Translations under genes and position numbers: made by a program
DNA from: Marinobacter salarius
GTDB taxonomy: Bacteria; Pseudomonadota; Gammaproteobacteria; Pseudomonadales; Oleiphilaceae
Direction: 5' to 3'
Assembly: GCA_000831005.1 (NCBI GenBank)
Contig: CP007152.1
Span: 1,054,001-1,118,000, forward strand
DNA: 64,000 nucleotides
The notes under the pieces: generated by a model
Seen by the model: only the letters and a program-made list of their open reading frames with translations
The model's database searches: none
What the model was told of the DNA's origin: nothing
Shown here: piece after piece, positions 37,844-49,574 of the stretch
How positions within the stretch are numbered: position 1 is the first letter of the stretch
How the letters are laid out: each line of letters starts with the position of its first letter

Positions 37844-40606
37844 ATGTCCACTGCCATCCTGGCCGAGCCCGGCCAATCTGCCTCAACCAGCACCGCCTCC
37901 CTACAGGTTATTAAACGTAATGGCGCCCTGGTTGGATTCGATGTCAGCAAAATCAGTGTTGCCGTGACCAAAGCGTTTCTTGCCGTCGAAGGCGATGAAG
38001 CGGCAGGCTCGGCCCGTATCCACGATTCCGTGGAACAGGTTACCCATCAGGTCATGCAGGCCATCAGCCGACGCTTGAAAGCCGGCGGCAAGGTGCACAT
38101 TGAAGATATCCAGGACCAGGTGGAACTGGCGCTGATGCGGGCGGAGGAGCAGAAAGTGGCCCGCGCCTATGTGCTCTACCGGGAGGCTCATGCCCAGGAG
38201 CGGGCCAGCCTGGCGCCGGTGGAGGCCCATCCCACGCTCACGGTGAAAAAAGCCAACGGTGAGGTCGCGCCGCTGGATCTGGGGCTGATGAAAGTCCAGG
38301 TGGAGCGTGCCAGCCAGGAATTGGAGGGCATCGATGGCGAGTCCCTGGTGGAAGGGGCGCTGCGGAACCTGTACGACGGTATCGCTGAGGAAGAGGTGCT
38401 GTCTGCGTTGATCATGACCGCCCGCGGCCGCATCGAGCAGGAACCGGACTACAGTGCCGTAACCGCTCGTCTGCTGCTGGAACAACTCAGGCTGGAAACC
38501 GCGGCCGCCTTGAGCCTGCCCCTAAGTTTGCCGCTGGCGGAAATATACCCGCAGGCCCTGAGCACCTTCATTGAGCAGGGTATCCACTACGAACTGCTCG
38601 ACGAAGCCATGGCGGCGTTTGACCTGGAGCGGCTGGGTGCTGCCCTCAAGCCGGAGCGGGACCACCAGTTTGGTTTCCTCGGCCTGCAGACCCTTTACGA
38701 CCGCTATTTCCTCAACTGGAAAGGTGACCGGCTGGAATTGCCCCAGGTCTTCTTCATGCGCGTGTCCATGGGCCTGGCGTTGCAGGAAGATGACCCCAAT
38801 GCCCGGGCCATCGAGTTCTACGATCTGTTGTCGTCCTTCGACTACATGGCCTCCACGCCAACCCTGTTCAACAGTGGTACCCGACATTCCCAGCTTTCAT
38901 CCTGCTACCTCACCACCGTTCAGGATGATCTGGAGGGTATCTATGGTGCCATCCGTGACAACGCCATGCTGTCCAAGTGGGCCGGCGGCTGGGTAACGAC
39001 TGGACGCCAGTCAGGGCTTTGGGCTCCCACATCAAGGGTACCAACGGCAGCAGCCAGGGTGTGGTGCCATTCCTGAAAGTGGTGAACGACACGGCGGTGG
39101 CGGTGAATCAGGGCGGCAAGCGCAAGGGCGCCGTGTGCGCTTACCTGGAAAGCTGGCACCTGGATATTGAGGAGTTCCTGGAGCTACGCAAGAACACCGG
39201 CGATGAGCGTCGTCGTACCCACGACATGAACACCGCCAGCTGGGTACCGGACCTGCTGATCGAGCGCATGCGCAGTGATCAGGACTGGACCTGTTCTCGC
39301 CAAACGACACTCCGGACTTGCATGACCTCTATGGCAACGCATTCCGGGCGCGGTACCAGGAATACGAAGCTATGGCGGCCAGGGGCGAGATCACTCTGTT
39401 CAATACGGTGTCCGCCAAACAGCTCTGGCGCAAGATGCTGACCGTGCTGTTCGAGACCGGTCATCCGTGGATCACCTTCAAGGACCCCTGCAACCTGCGC
39501 TCACCGCAGCAGCATCGGGGCGTGGTGCACAGCTCCAACCTGTGTACCGAAATCACCCTGAACACCAGTGCGGATGAGATCGCCGTGTGCAACCTGGGGT
39601 CCATCAACCTGGCGGCCCATGTCCACAACGGTGAGCTGGATGTCCAGCGCCTCGAACGCACGGTCAATACCGCGGTCCGCATGCTCGATAACGTGGTCGA
39701 CATCAATTACTACGCAGTGCCCCAGGCGAAGAGTTCCAATTTCAAGCATCGGCCCGTTGGTCTTGGCTGATGGGCTTTCAGGATGCGTTGTATCGGCTCA
39801 ATCTGCCCTACACCAGCGCGGAAGCGGTGGAGTTTGCCGATGTGGCGATGGAGCAGATCAGTTATTTCGCGATCCGGGCCTCGGCTGCGCTGGCCGGTGA
39901 ACGCGGTGCCTACGAGACCTACGAAGGCTCATTGTGGCATCAGGGTATTCTGCCCATTGACTCCATCAACCTGTTGAAAGAGGCCCGTCAGGACGGCGAC
40001 CTGAGCCTGAATACCAGCAGCCGCCTGGACTGGACGGCGGTGCGGGAACTCATCGCCCGCAATGGCATGCGTAACAGCAATGTGATGGCCATTGCGCCAA
40101 CGGCGACCATCTCCAACATCGTCGGTGTCTCTCAATCCATCGAACCGGCGTACCAGAACCTGTTCGTGAAATCGAATCTCTCCGGCGAGTTCACGGTGGT
40201 TAATCCATCTCTGGTTCGTGATCTGAAAGCTGAGGGTCTGTGGGACAACGTGATGGTGAACGATCTCAAGTACTTCGATGGTAGCGTGCAGCAGATTGAT
40301 CGTATACCGGCAGCACTGAAGGCCCGCTACGCCACCGCCTTTGAGATCGATGCCCGCTGGCTGGTGGAGGCGGCGGCCAGGCGCCAGAAATGGCTGGACC
40401 AGGCCCAGAGCCTGAACCTTTACATGGCGGAACCCAGCGGCAAAAAGCTGGATGAGTTGTATCAGCTGGCCTGGGAACGTGGACTGAAAACCACCTATTA
40501 CCTGCGCTCGCTGGGGGCCACGGGTGCCGAGAAAACCGCGCCGGTAGCAGCACCGCAACCACAGGTATGCAGCATTGATGAGCCGGACTGCGAAGCCTGC
40601 CAGTAA
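37844..40606 (+). CDS. nrdA: Ribonucleoside-diphosphate reductase class Ia, alpha subunit (three apparent frameshifts)
   Basis: About 921 residues. Two N-terminal ATP-cones are visible ([18 protein letters not shown] at about 25-130 and [18 protein letters not shown] at about 140-235), as in Pseudomonas-type NrdA. The catalytic barrel follows, with [14 protein letters not shown], and the C-terminal redox pair in EPDCEACQ. It reduces ribonucleotides to deoxyribonucleotides with NrdB. The frame breaks at about 38989 (GGCGGCTGGG for GGCGGCCTGGG), 39290 (GGACCTG for GGACCCTG) and 39767 (CTTGGCTGATG for CTTGGCCTGATG). I start at ATG 37844 with AGGAGAACCGAC; upstream codons from 37652 lie in the riboswitch region. 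Confidence 0.95.
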
Positions 40607-40640
40607 ACCCGACCGCCACCAAGATTCTAGAGGTTAAAAG

Positions 40641-41698
40641 ATGCTCAACTGGGACGACGAACCAAACACCCAAACCCGCCCGGCTACCCAGGAGGGTCCG
40701 GCCCCGGTCAATGTCGATGACAAGCGCGTTATCAACGGCGAAACCGACATCAATCAGCTGGCACCCTTCAAGTACCCCTGGGCCTGGGAATACTTCATGA
40801 ATGCCAACAAGAACCACTGGACGCCGCTGGACGTGAACATGGCTCAGGACGTTCACGACTACCATCACCGCCTGTCTGCGCCGGAAAAGCACGTGTATGA
40901 GAACGTGCTGGCCTACCTCACCACCTCCGACATCCTGGCGATGCGCAACATCGGCCTGGCGGTGATGGAGAAGATGAGTGCCCCGGAATTGCAGATTTAC
41001 CAAGCGCGGCAGGTGTACGAGGAAGCCATGCACACCTGGGCCTACCAGCACTGCATTGAAACCCTCAACCTGGACCAGAGCGAGATCTACAATCGCTATC
41101 GGGTGGTCCCCGCGATCAACGGCAAGATCCAGATGGCCAACCGCCGGCTGGATGCCGCCATGCGCTCTGACATGAACCTGCGCAACAAGGACGACCTGCA
41201 GGAATTCATTATGTCCTACCTGTTCTTCGCAGCGGTCTTTGAGGGTGCCTGGTTCTACAACGGTTTCAGCCCCATCTTCGCCCTGCAGCGTCGGGGCTGA
41301 TGCGGGGCACCGGTGAGCAACTGCAGTACATCCTGCGGGACGAAGCCATGCACTTCTCGTTCGGGCTGAAAGTGGTGAACCAGATCCTGGAAGAGGAAAA
41401 CATCACGCTGGACCCCAAAGCCGTGCGCGATATGTGGGACGAGTCCGAAGCCGCTGAAACCGCCTACGCCAACTACATCCTGCGGGACCCGATCCTGGGC
41501 TATTCCGCCGAGTACCACAGCGAGCAGTTCCGTTTTGTGGCCAATCGCCGGGCCAGAACCGTTGGCCTGGACGAACCGTTCCCGGGCGCGAAGAACGTCT
41601 CACCCTGGCTGGATGAGCAGGCCACCCTGCGTAAAGAGAAAAACTTCTTTGAAACCCGGGTCATCGAGTATCAGACCGGCGCGCAGTTGGAGTGGTAG
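40641..41698 (+). CDS. nrdB: Ribonucleoside-diphosphate reductase class Ia, beta subunit (one apparent frameshift)
   Basis: About 352 residues. The diiron-tyrosyl-radical subunit, with ligands in VYENVLAYL, YEEAMHTWAYQHC and RDEAMHFSFG, the radical tyrosine in SEIYNRYR, and a C-terminal acidic-aromatic tail that docks on NrdA. The frame breaks at about 41297: CGGGGCTGATG should be CGGGGCCTGATG. It starts 34 bases after nrdA and is probably cotranscribed under the cobalamin riboswitch. Confidence 0.95.
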
Positions 41699-41736
41699 CA
41701 ACGTACTGACCTTCAGTCCGGCGGGCTGGCCGGCAC

Positions 41737-43403
41737 TTACGTGCCGTTCAGAATCCAGCCTGCCGCCTTCTCCGCAATCATCAGTGTGGGGGAGTTGGTA
41801 TTACCGCTGGTGATGGTCGGCATGACACCGGCATCCACCACGCGCAGGCCGGCGACGCCACGAACTCTGAGGTGAGGGTCGACGACTGCCATGTCATCGT
41901 CTGCCCGCCCCATGCGGGTGGTTCCCACAGGGTGAAAAATCGTGGTGCCAATGTCTCCCGCCAACCGGGTAAGTTCCTCATCGGTCTGGTACTGAAGGCC
42001 CGGCTTGAACTCTTCCGGTTCGTACTTGGCCAATGCCTGTTGCTCTGCAATGCGGCGCGTTACCCGAAGGGAATCCGCTGCGACCTTGCGGTCTTCCTCG
42101 GTGTTCAGGTAGTTGGGGGCAATGGCGGGCTTGATTCTGGAGTCCCGGCTACGAATACGCACGGTACCGCGGCTCGTCGGGTTGAGGTTACAAACGCTGG
42201 CGGTAATGGCTGGAAAGTCATGCAAAGGCTGGCCAAATGCCTCCAGACTCAATGGCTGAACGTGGTACTGGATGTTGGCGTACTCATATTCTTCGGAACT
42301 GCGGGTAAACAGACAGAGTTGGGAGGGGGCCATGCTCATGGGGCCGGAGCGGGTAAGCAGATACTCCAGCCCAATTCGTGCCTTGCCAATCAGTGAGTTG
42401 GCCATGGTGTTCAGGGTCTTCGCGCCCCGAACCTTGTAGACCGATCGAATCTGAAGGTGATCCTGAAGATTCTCGCCGACGCCGGGTAAGTCGGCAACAA
42501 CCGGGATATCGTGTTCCCGAAGCAGATCCGCGGGGCCAATGCCCGACAGCTGCAGCAACTGGGGGGATCCGATAGCGCCGGCTGAGAGGATGACTTCGCG
42601 GCGTGCGTGGGCGGTAATTTCCCCCTCTCCCGGTCGTTCAACACGTACGCCGGTGCATCGGGCTTTTCACCGGCCGCCATGTCCAGCGCCATGACATGGG
42701 TGGAATGCCACAGTGTCAGGTTAGGGCGCGTCTTGGCTGGCCGCAGGAACGCCTTCGAGGTGCTCCAGCGCCAGCCGGAGCGCTGGTTGACTTCGAAGTA
42801 GTCAACGCCTTCGTTGTCGCCGCGGTTGAAGTCCCGGGTTCGGGGAATGCCAGCCTGAACGCAGGCGCTGGCAAAATCCTCCAGAACGGTCCATTTCAGC
42901 CGCTGATGCTCGATCCGCCACTCACCGCCGTGGCCGTGGTAATTCCCGTGTTCCGGATCGGCGTCGCCTTCTTCGTCCAACCGGTAGTGATCTTCATGAC
43001 GCATAAAGTCGGGTAGGCAGTTATCCCATGACCACGCCTGCTCTCCGGTAACATCGGCCCAGTGGTTGTAATCCCGGGCCTGGCCACGAATGTAGAGCAT
43101 GCCATTGATGCTGGAGCAGCCACCCAGGGTTTTCCCCCTGGGGTAGATCAGTGATCGACCATTCAGGCCGGGGTCCGGCTCGGTGCGAAAGCGCCAGTCC
43201 GTGCGCGGATTGTCGATGCAATAAAGGTAGCCCACTGGAATATGGATCCAGTGGTAATTGTCACGACCGCCCGCCTCGATCAGCAGCACCCGGTTGGCCG
43301 GGTCGGCGCTCAGACGGTTGGCCAGCAGGCAGCCGGCAGAGCCGGCCCCGACGACGATGTAATCAAACTCGTGCTGCCCGTGTGCATTGTTGTTATTGGA
43401 CAT
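41737..43403 (-). CDS. GMC-family FAD alcohol/choline dehydrogenase (one apparent frameshift)
   Basis: About 555 residues. FAD-binding FDYIVVGAGSAGCLLANRLS at the start, YPRGKTLGGCSSINGMLYIRG (GMC signature 1), REVILSAGAIGSPQLLQLSGIG (signature 2), and a C-terminal TTIFHPVGTTRMG with the catalytic histidine and VDAGVMPTITSGNTNSP. The frame breaks at about 42661 (AAGCCCGATG, one base short, probably AAGGCCCGATG). It resembles BetA/AlkJ, which oxidise choline or primary alcohols. It lies 27 bases behind mmsA, far from betIB, so choline is not the obvious substrate. Confidence 0.85.
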
Positions 43404-43430
43404 GGTCTGTCTCCCGGACTGGTTTGCGTG

Positions 43431-44942
<1,512 letters not shown>

Positions 44943-45086
44943 GGTTGTCTTTTCCTGTTTTTGATTCAGTTTTTTGTAAGGGTTCTGGATGCCTTTATTC
45001 GGGGCATTCGTCGCCGCTGGATAAGAATTGAACAGTTAATTTACGGTCGGTCAGGTACCGAAGCAATTGAGTTATTTTAAATCATG

Positions 45087-45105
45087 ATATAAGTAATGCT
45101 TATAT
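45087..45105. promoter_or_regulatory. LysR-type operator between mmsA and the lysR gene
   Basis: ATATAAG-TAATG-CTTATAT is a perfect inverted repeat containing a T-N11-A core, placed about 26 bases before the lysR start and about 145 bases before mmsA. This is where a LysR regulator would bind to control itself and the divergent operon. Confidence 0.6.
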
Positions 45106-45130
45106 TGGAGCTCAGGAGGGAAAGACGGCT

Positions 45131-46029
45131 ATGCAACACTTGCAGGGATTACGTGCCTTTGTGTCTGTGGCTCGTGAGGGGAGTGTTTCCAGGGCTGCCG
45201 AGCGACTGCATCTGACACAGCCGGCCGTGAGCCTGAAGCTGAAACAGTTACAGGATGATCTTGGCCTCAGGCTTTTTCGGCGTAAGCCGCAGGGTTTGGT
45301 GCTGAGTGCTGATGGTCACAACCTGTTGCCGGTGGCCGAAAAGGCGTTGGCGGGGATAGCTGCATTTGAGCAAAGCGCCCAGGCATTGCACAGCACTGTT
45401 CGCGGACGCCTTAAGATTGGCACCATCGTGGACCCCGAATTTATCCGTCTGGGGTCGTTTCTACACCAATTGGTGGCTCGCGCGCCCCAACTTGAAACCG
45501 AGCTGCATCAGGGAATGAGTGGCCGGGTTCTGGAACAGGTCCGTAATGGCAGCCTGGACGTTGGTTTTTTTCTTGCCCCGCCAGGTCTGGGCGCTGGACA
45601 GTCATCGCCAGAATTAATGTACAGAGAGCTGACCCGGTTTGACTATCACGTTATTGCACCGGCGGGATGGGCGTCACGGGTGGCGGACAGTCGCTGGTCG
45701 AGCCTCGCCGGGCTGCCCTGGATCGTGACACCGCCGGATTCAGTGCACAATCGGTTATTGGCTGACGCAATGGAGCCTCATGGATTGGTTCCAAATGGCG
45801 TTGCACAGGTCGACCAGGAAGCCTGCATGCTGGACCTGGTCAGGGCGGGCGTCGGGCTCAGCCTGGCCCGGGATGCCCTGGCGATGGCAGAGCGACAGGA
45901 ACGGGGGCTGGTCGTTGTGGAAGGCGTGCGTATCCCCTGTGCCCTGAGTTTTATCTGGCGCAAGGACCGGGAGGAAGAGCTGGTGATTGCAGAGGCGCTG
46001 GAGGCTCTTGCCGGTGTGTGGTTGTTTGA
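45131..46029 (+). CDS. LysR-family regulator (divergent from mmsA)
   Basis: About 299 residues. N-terminal winged helix-turn-helix (VSRAAERLHLTQPAVSLKLKQLQDDLGLRLF), then the effector-binding domain ending near EALEALAGVW. As written the frame has no stop there and runs on to 46483 across the neighbouring gene in antisense. Restoring one base near 46010 places TGA at 46027-46029, a normal LysR length. CAGGAGGG precedes ATG 45131. It is likely the regulator of mmsA and its partner. Confidence 0.85.
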
Positions 46030-46064
46030 GACTCTTGATGACATCGATCGTGAAAACCGGCCCA

Positions 46065-46966
46065 TTAGCCGTGACACTTTCCATCAGACGCTGGCGGAAC
46101 CAAATATGGGCCGGGTCATTGTCCATCACCGGTGCCCACAGCAGGTAGACCGGCAACGAGGGTACCTCTACCGGAAACGGCAGGGTCTTCAGCCCGAATG
46201 CCCGGGCGTACTGCTGGGCCAGACGTTCGGGCACCGTGGCAATCATGTCGGAGCCGCTGCAGGTGGCCAGCATACTGGCGAACTGGGTGACCCGGGCCCC
46301 GGTTCGCCGCTGCCAACCCGGTTCGTTGAGGATCTGGTCCAGGGGCAAGCGCCGGTTCCGATCCGGCAGTACGACGTGTTCGGCGTCCAGAAACTGCTGT
46401 TTGCTGCAATCGCCCTGCAGGTCTGGGTGGTCCTGTCGTGCCACCACCGCAAGCCTCTCCGCGAGAAGCACTTGCCGCCGTAATCGATCGTTCTCCGTTG
46501 CAAAGGCATCCACGGCAAGATCCGCTTCGGCGGTATACAGCCTCTGGGGCATGTCATCGCCGGCCAGGGCGACCTCCACCACCACATTGGGCGCCTCGCT
46601 TCTCAGGCGTGTCAGTAACGTTGGTAACACTACCATCTCGAAGTAATCGTTGCTGAGCACGCGAAAGCGTCGCTGGCTGGTGCTAGGCACAAAGCGATTG
46701 GCCGGGTCCAGTGTGTCGCGCATGGCGCCGAGTTGCTGGCTGAGGCTTCTGTGCAGCTCACGGGCGCGGGGTGTCGGCACCATGCCCTGATGGGTACGCA
46801 CAAACAGGGGGTCACCCAGGGTATGACGCAGGCGCTGCAATGCGGCACTGATCGCCGGCTGGCTCATGCCCAGGGAATCGGCGGCGCGGGACAGTTGCCC
46901 GGCTTCCATAATGGCGTCGAACACCGGAAGAAGGTTGAGGTCGACGCTTCGTAAATTCAGCTTCAT
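46065..46966 (-). CDS. LysR-family regulator (divergent from the fatty acid hydroxylase gene)
   Basis: About 301 residues. The helix-turn-helix is LSRAADSLGMSQPAISAALQRLR at the N-terminus (LRSVDLNLLPVFDAI). The effector domain extends to RLMES near 46075. The uninterrupted frame continues to 45755, antisense to the other LysR gene. Restoring one base near 46070 gives TAA at 46065-46067. It resembles NodD/SyrM-type members in its opening. The divergent promoter region contains TATACCAAATATT, a possible binding half-site. The target is unknown. Confidence 0.82.
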
Positions 46967-47057
46967 GGATAATACTTATACCAAATATTGAATAGGAAAA
47001 TATAGCTCTCCCGAGTAGCCTCAGAAGACGTACAAACCCTCGTCTCGGAGAACAATA

Positions 47058-47882
47058 ATGGACGATCAGAAACTGACGATGCTGGTTACGGCTTTTATTG
47101 TGGTTACCGCCCTTTGGGAGGTAGTCAGCGGCCGTACCCGTGAAGGTCGCAAGAACACGCAGGACTGGCGCATGGCATTTCTTGCCACGTTCATGATGGT
47201 GGCGGTGCAAAGGCCGTTGGTGTTGCTGTTGCTGACGCTGGGTCTGTCAACGCTGATTCCTGGCAGCGCCGGTTCACTGGCCTGGCTCGAGCAGGCCTAT
47301 TTCTGGCCCACGTTGATCGTGTTTTTCTGCGTGGAAGAGTTTATCCACGGCAGTTTCCACCTGTTTGCCCACCGGCGCCGACCCAATAACCGTGTTCTGC
47401 AATGGGTTCAGGCATTTTACAAGATGAGCCACCGCCCGCACCACATGTCGGGCGGCCAGGACAACAAGGGCCAATTGACGGTAACGCAGACCTTCGTCAA
47501 TGGCTGGGCCTGGTGGCTGATCATGCCCAACTACACCTTCCAGTTGCTGTGTCTTTATCTGGGGCTGGTAGAGGTGTTCCTGATTGCCACCGCCTTCAAG
47601 GGACTATGGGCGGCCCATACTCATGTGAACTGGAATTATGACCTGTATTTCCACAACCACCGCTGGGTCTGGGTTCGCAAGACCATGTGGGCACTGGCGC
47701 ATATTCTGGTCTTTCCCACTCAGCACCACCATCATCACGCCCGCGGGCCCAATTCAGCCAAGAATGTGACCTCCACACTGGCGATCTACGATTGGCTGGT
47801 GTTTGGCACCCTCGCCATTGAAACCAGCAAACCCAAGGTCTATGCTGGCGCCAGAAAGACCACGAGGCAAACAGTGCATTGA
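47058..47882 (+). CDS. Sterol desaturase/fatty acid hydroxylase family protein
   Basis: A 274-residue inner-membrane diiron enzyme. Three to four membrane helices lie in the first 110 residues and around 160. The histidine clusters HGSFH, HRPHH, HTHVNW and QHHHHHA form the non-haem diiron site. Family members hydroxylate or desaturate lipids; the substrate here is unknown. It is intact. It is divergent from a LysR gene that may control it. Confidence 0.87.
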   Translation: MDDQKLTMLVTAFIVVTALWEVVSGRTREGRKNTQDWRMAFLATFMMVAVQRPLVLLLLTLGLSTLIPGSAGSLAWLEQAYFWPTLIVFFCVEEFIHGSFHLFAHRRRPNNRVLQWVQAFYKMSHRPHHMSGGQDNKGQLTVTQTFVNGWAWWLIMPNYTFQLLCLYLGLVEVFLIATAFKGLWAAHTHVNWNYDLYFHNHRWVWVRKTMWALAHILVFPTQHHHHHARGPNSAKNVTSTLAIYDWLVFGTLAIETSKPKVYAGARKTTRQTVH

Positions 47883-48014
47883 AACGCTATTTCTGCTGGG
47901 ATGTTCGACTACGTGCAAAACCTAGGCGGTGAAATTTTTTTTGGAATAAACGCCAGGCTCAGCCGTCTCCCTGATGAAAGCCACCCGAAACGGGTAAATC
48001 AGGAGGACGTAACC

Positions 48015-48527
48015 ATGAAAAAACATGTACTGACACTCGCAATCTGTTCCATTCTTTCCACCGGCGTTTTCGCCGCAGAAGGGTCTGGCGCGGCCAATGC
48101 AAACGCGCAGGCTGAAACCAACATGAGTGCGGAAGCCAGCACCCGCAACGGTGTTTCCGCGAATGGTGGTGCCTCTGCAAGCGCAGAGGGTAGTGTCAAC
48201 GGCGAAGCCGCTCGAGACGAAGCTGCCGACCAACGCCAGGCGGCCAGTGAAGAAGCCCGCGGAAGGGCCGATCAGGCGGTCAGCGCTGGCGTTGAAACCG
48301 GCCAGAAGGTGCGAGCAACCGCCGATGCTACAGCGGACACGGCTCGCGATGAAGCTGGTGAGAAGCGCGAACAGGCGCAAGAGCGCATGAACGAGACCCG
48401 AAATGCTGAAATTCGCGCTGAAACCAATCAGCAGATCGGAACGTCTGTATCTGAGAGCGTCCGGAGTGAAGTGCAGAACTCCGTCAAGGGGACCGTGAAA
48501 GGGTCCGGCAGTGGCGGCCTGCTATAA
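48015..48527 (+). CDS. Exported Ala/Glu-rich helical protein
   Basis: A 170-residue protein with a clear Sec signal (MKKHVLTLAICSILSTGVFA-AEG). The mature part has almost no hydrophobic residues and is built of A, E, R, Q, D, S and T in repeating helical patterns (SAEASTRNG, RDEAADQRQAASEEAR, DEAGEKREQAQERMNE), so it is probably an extended or coiled periplasmic protein. The end is Gly/Ser-rich. The start at 48015 has AGGAGGACGTAACC. A terminator follows, then a beta-barrel gene on the same strand. No family recognised. Confidence 0.75.
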   Translation: MKKHVLTLAICSILSTGVFAAEGSGAANANAQAETNMSAEASTRNGVSANGGASASAEGSVNGEAARDEAADQRQAASEEARGRADQAVSAGVETGQKVRATADATADTARDEAGEKREQAQERMNETRNAEIRAETNQQIGTSVSESVRSEVQNSVKGTVKGSGSGGLL

Positions 48528-48543
48528 CCACTCCTCCAGACTC

Positions 48544-48571
48544 GCCGGGCCATAGGGCCCGGCTTTCTTTT
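48544..48571 (+). terminator. Rho-independent terminator
   Basis: GCCGGGCC and GGCCCGGC form an eight-base GC stem around ATAG, followed by TTTCTTTT. It separates the Ala-rich protein gene from the beta-barrel gene. Confidence 0.92.
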
Positions 48572-48596
48572 GGACGCCCAAGTGAAAGGAGCAGAC

Positions 48597-49564
48597 ATGC
48601 AGTTGATTCAACGTATTTTGACCTTGCCCCTGGCCATTGGCCTGGCGTCACCGGTATTAATGGTTCAGGCGCAGGGGAAAGCGTCAGCGAACGGATATCT
48701 TGAAGGCGGTTACGAGCACGACAGCAACGCGACCGTGGATGAACTGAACACGTCCGCCGATGAGAGCGATCAGGCCTGGGTTTTCGACGCCGGTCTGGAA
48801 GGCATCCTGAAACCCACCGAGCGGTTAAACGTGACGCTCGGCTATTCGCTCTCGGGCAGACGGTACCAGAACCTTGATGAATTCGATCAGGACATTCACC
48901 TGCTGTCGGCCGATGTCAGTTATGACTTCGACCCGGTCACCGTTGGCACCAGTTACTACTATTCCCACGCAACCCTGGGGTCAGACCCGTTCCTCGATTT
49001 CCGGCGTGCCAGTGTCTACCTGGGCAGCTGCTCGCGGAGGACGTTTATCTGCGTGGCAGCCTGCAGGACAAGCGCAAGGAATTTGATGACAGTGATGCGC
49101 GGGATGCCGAGATAAAAGGCGCCAGTCTGGATGCGTTCTTCTTTTTCAACCAGGCCCAGAGCCACTTTCTACTCGGCCTTGACGGTGATCGCGAAGATGC
49201 GGAGGCGAAAGCCTACGACAATGACCTGCTTCGCGTTCGGGTAGCGTTGGTGCATCGGTTTATCCTGGCCGGCGAGGAAAACCGCCTGCGGTTTGGCTGG
49301 CGTTACGAGGACAGGGAGTATGAAGAGGTCACCGTCACCAGTACCAGCCCGGTTCTGACGGACCCTCTGACCGGTGACCTTACCGAACGCTCAAGCAATG
49401 AGCGGGCGGACAAAGCCCGTATTCTGGAGGCCAGCTGGCGGATTGGACTCAATGAGGTGTTCAGTGTTGAGCCCAGTGTTTCCTGGGGCCAGTACACCTC
49501 GAACGTGGATTCCGCGGATTACGACAAGACGGTGGCGGGGGTGACGCTCAGGGCGGATTTCTGA
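48597..49564 (+). CDS. Outer-membrane beta-barrel protein (one apparent frameshift)
   Basis: About 322 residues. A signal peptide ending near VQAQGKASA is followed by alternating strands (GYLEGGYEHDSNATVDE, LNVTLGYSLSGRRYQ, VSYDFDPVTVGTSYYYSH) and a C-terminal strand ending in Phe (GVTLRADF), as in surface-exposed 14- to 16-strand barrels of unknown function. The frame breaks at about 49024: CTGGGCAGCTG should be CTGGGCCAGCTG. AAAGGAGCAGAC precedes ATG 48597. It could be an outer-membrane channel or assembly-linked protein. Confidence 0.75.
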
Positions 49565-49574
49565 AACCCGGCAG

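Noticed and set aside
38985..41300. Programmed frameshifting or gene decay as the reason for the nrdA/nrdB breaks
   Set aside because: There are no slippery sequences or pseudoknot signs, the breaks are at GGCC/CCC-type sites also found in unrelated genes, and loss of nrdAB would be lethal or need a substitute.
45131..46483. A 450-residue LysR fusion protein
   Set aside because: The extra C-terminal 150 residues are the antisense translation of the opposite LysR gene; the domain ends at the usual length.
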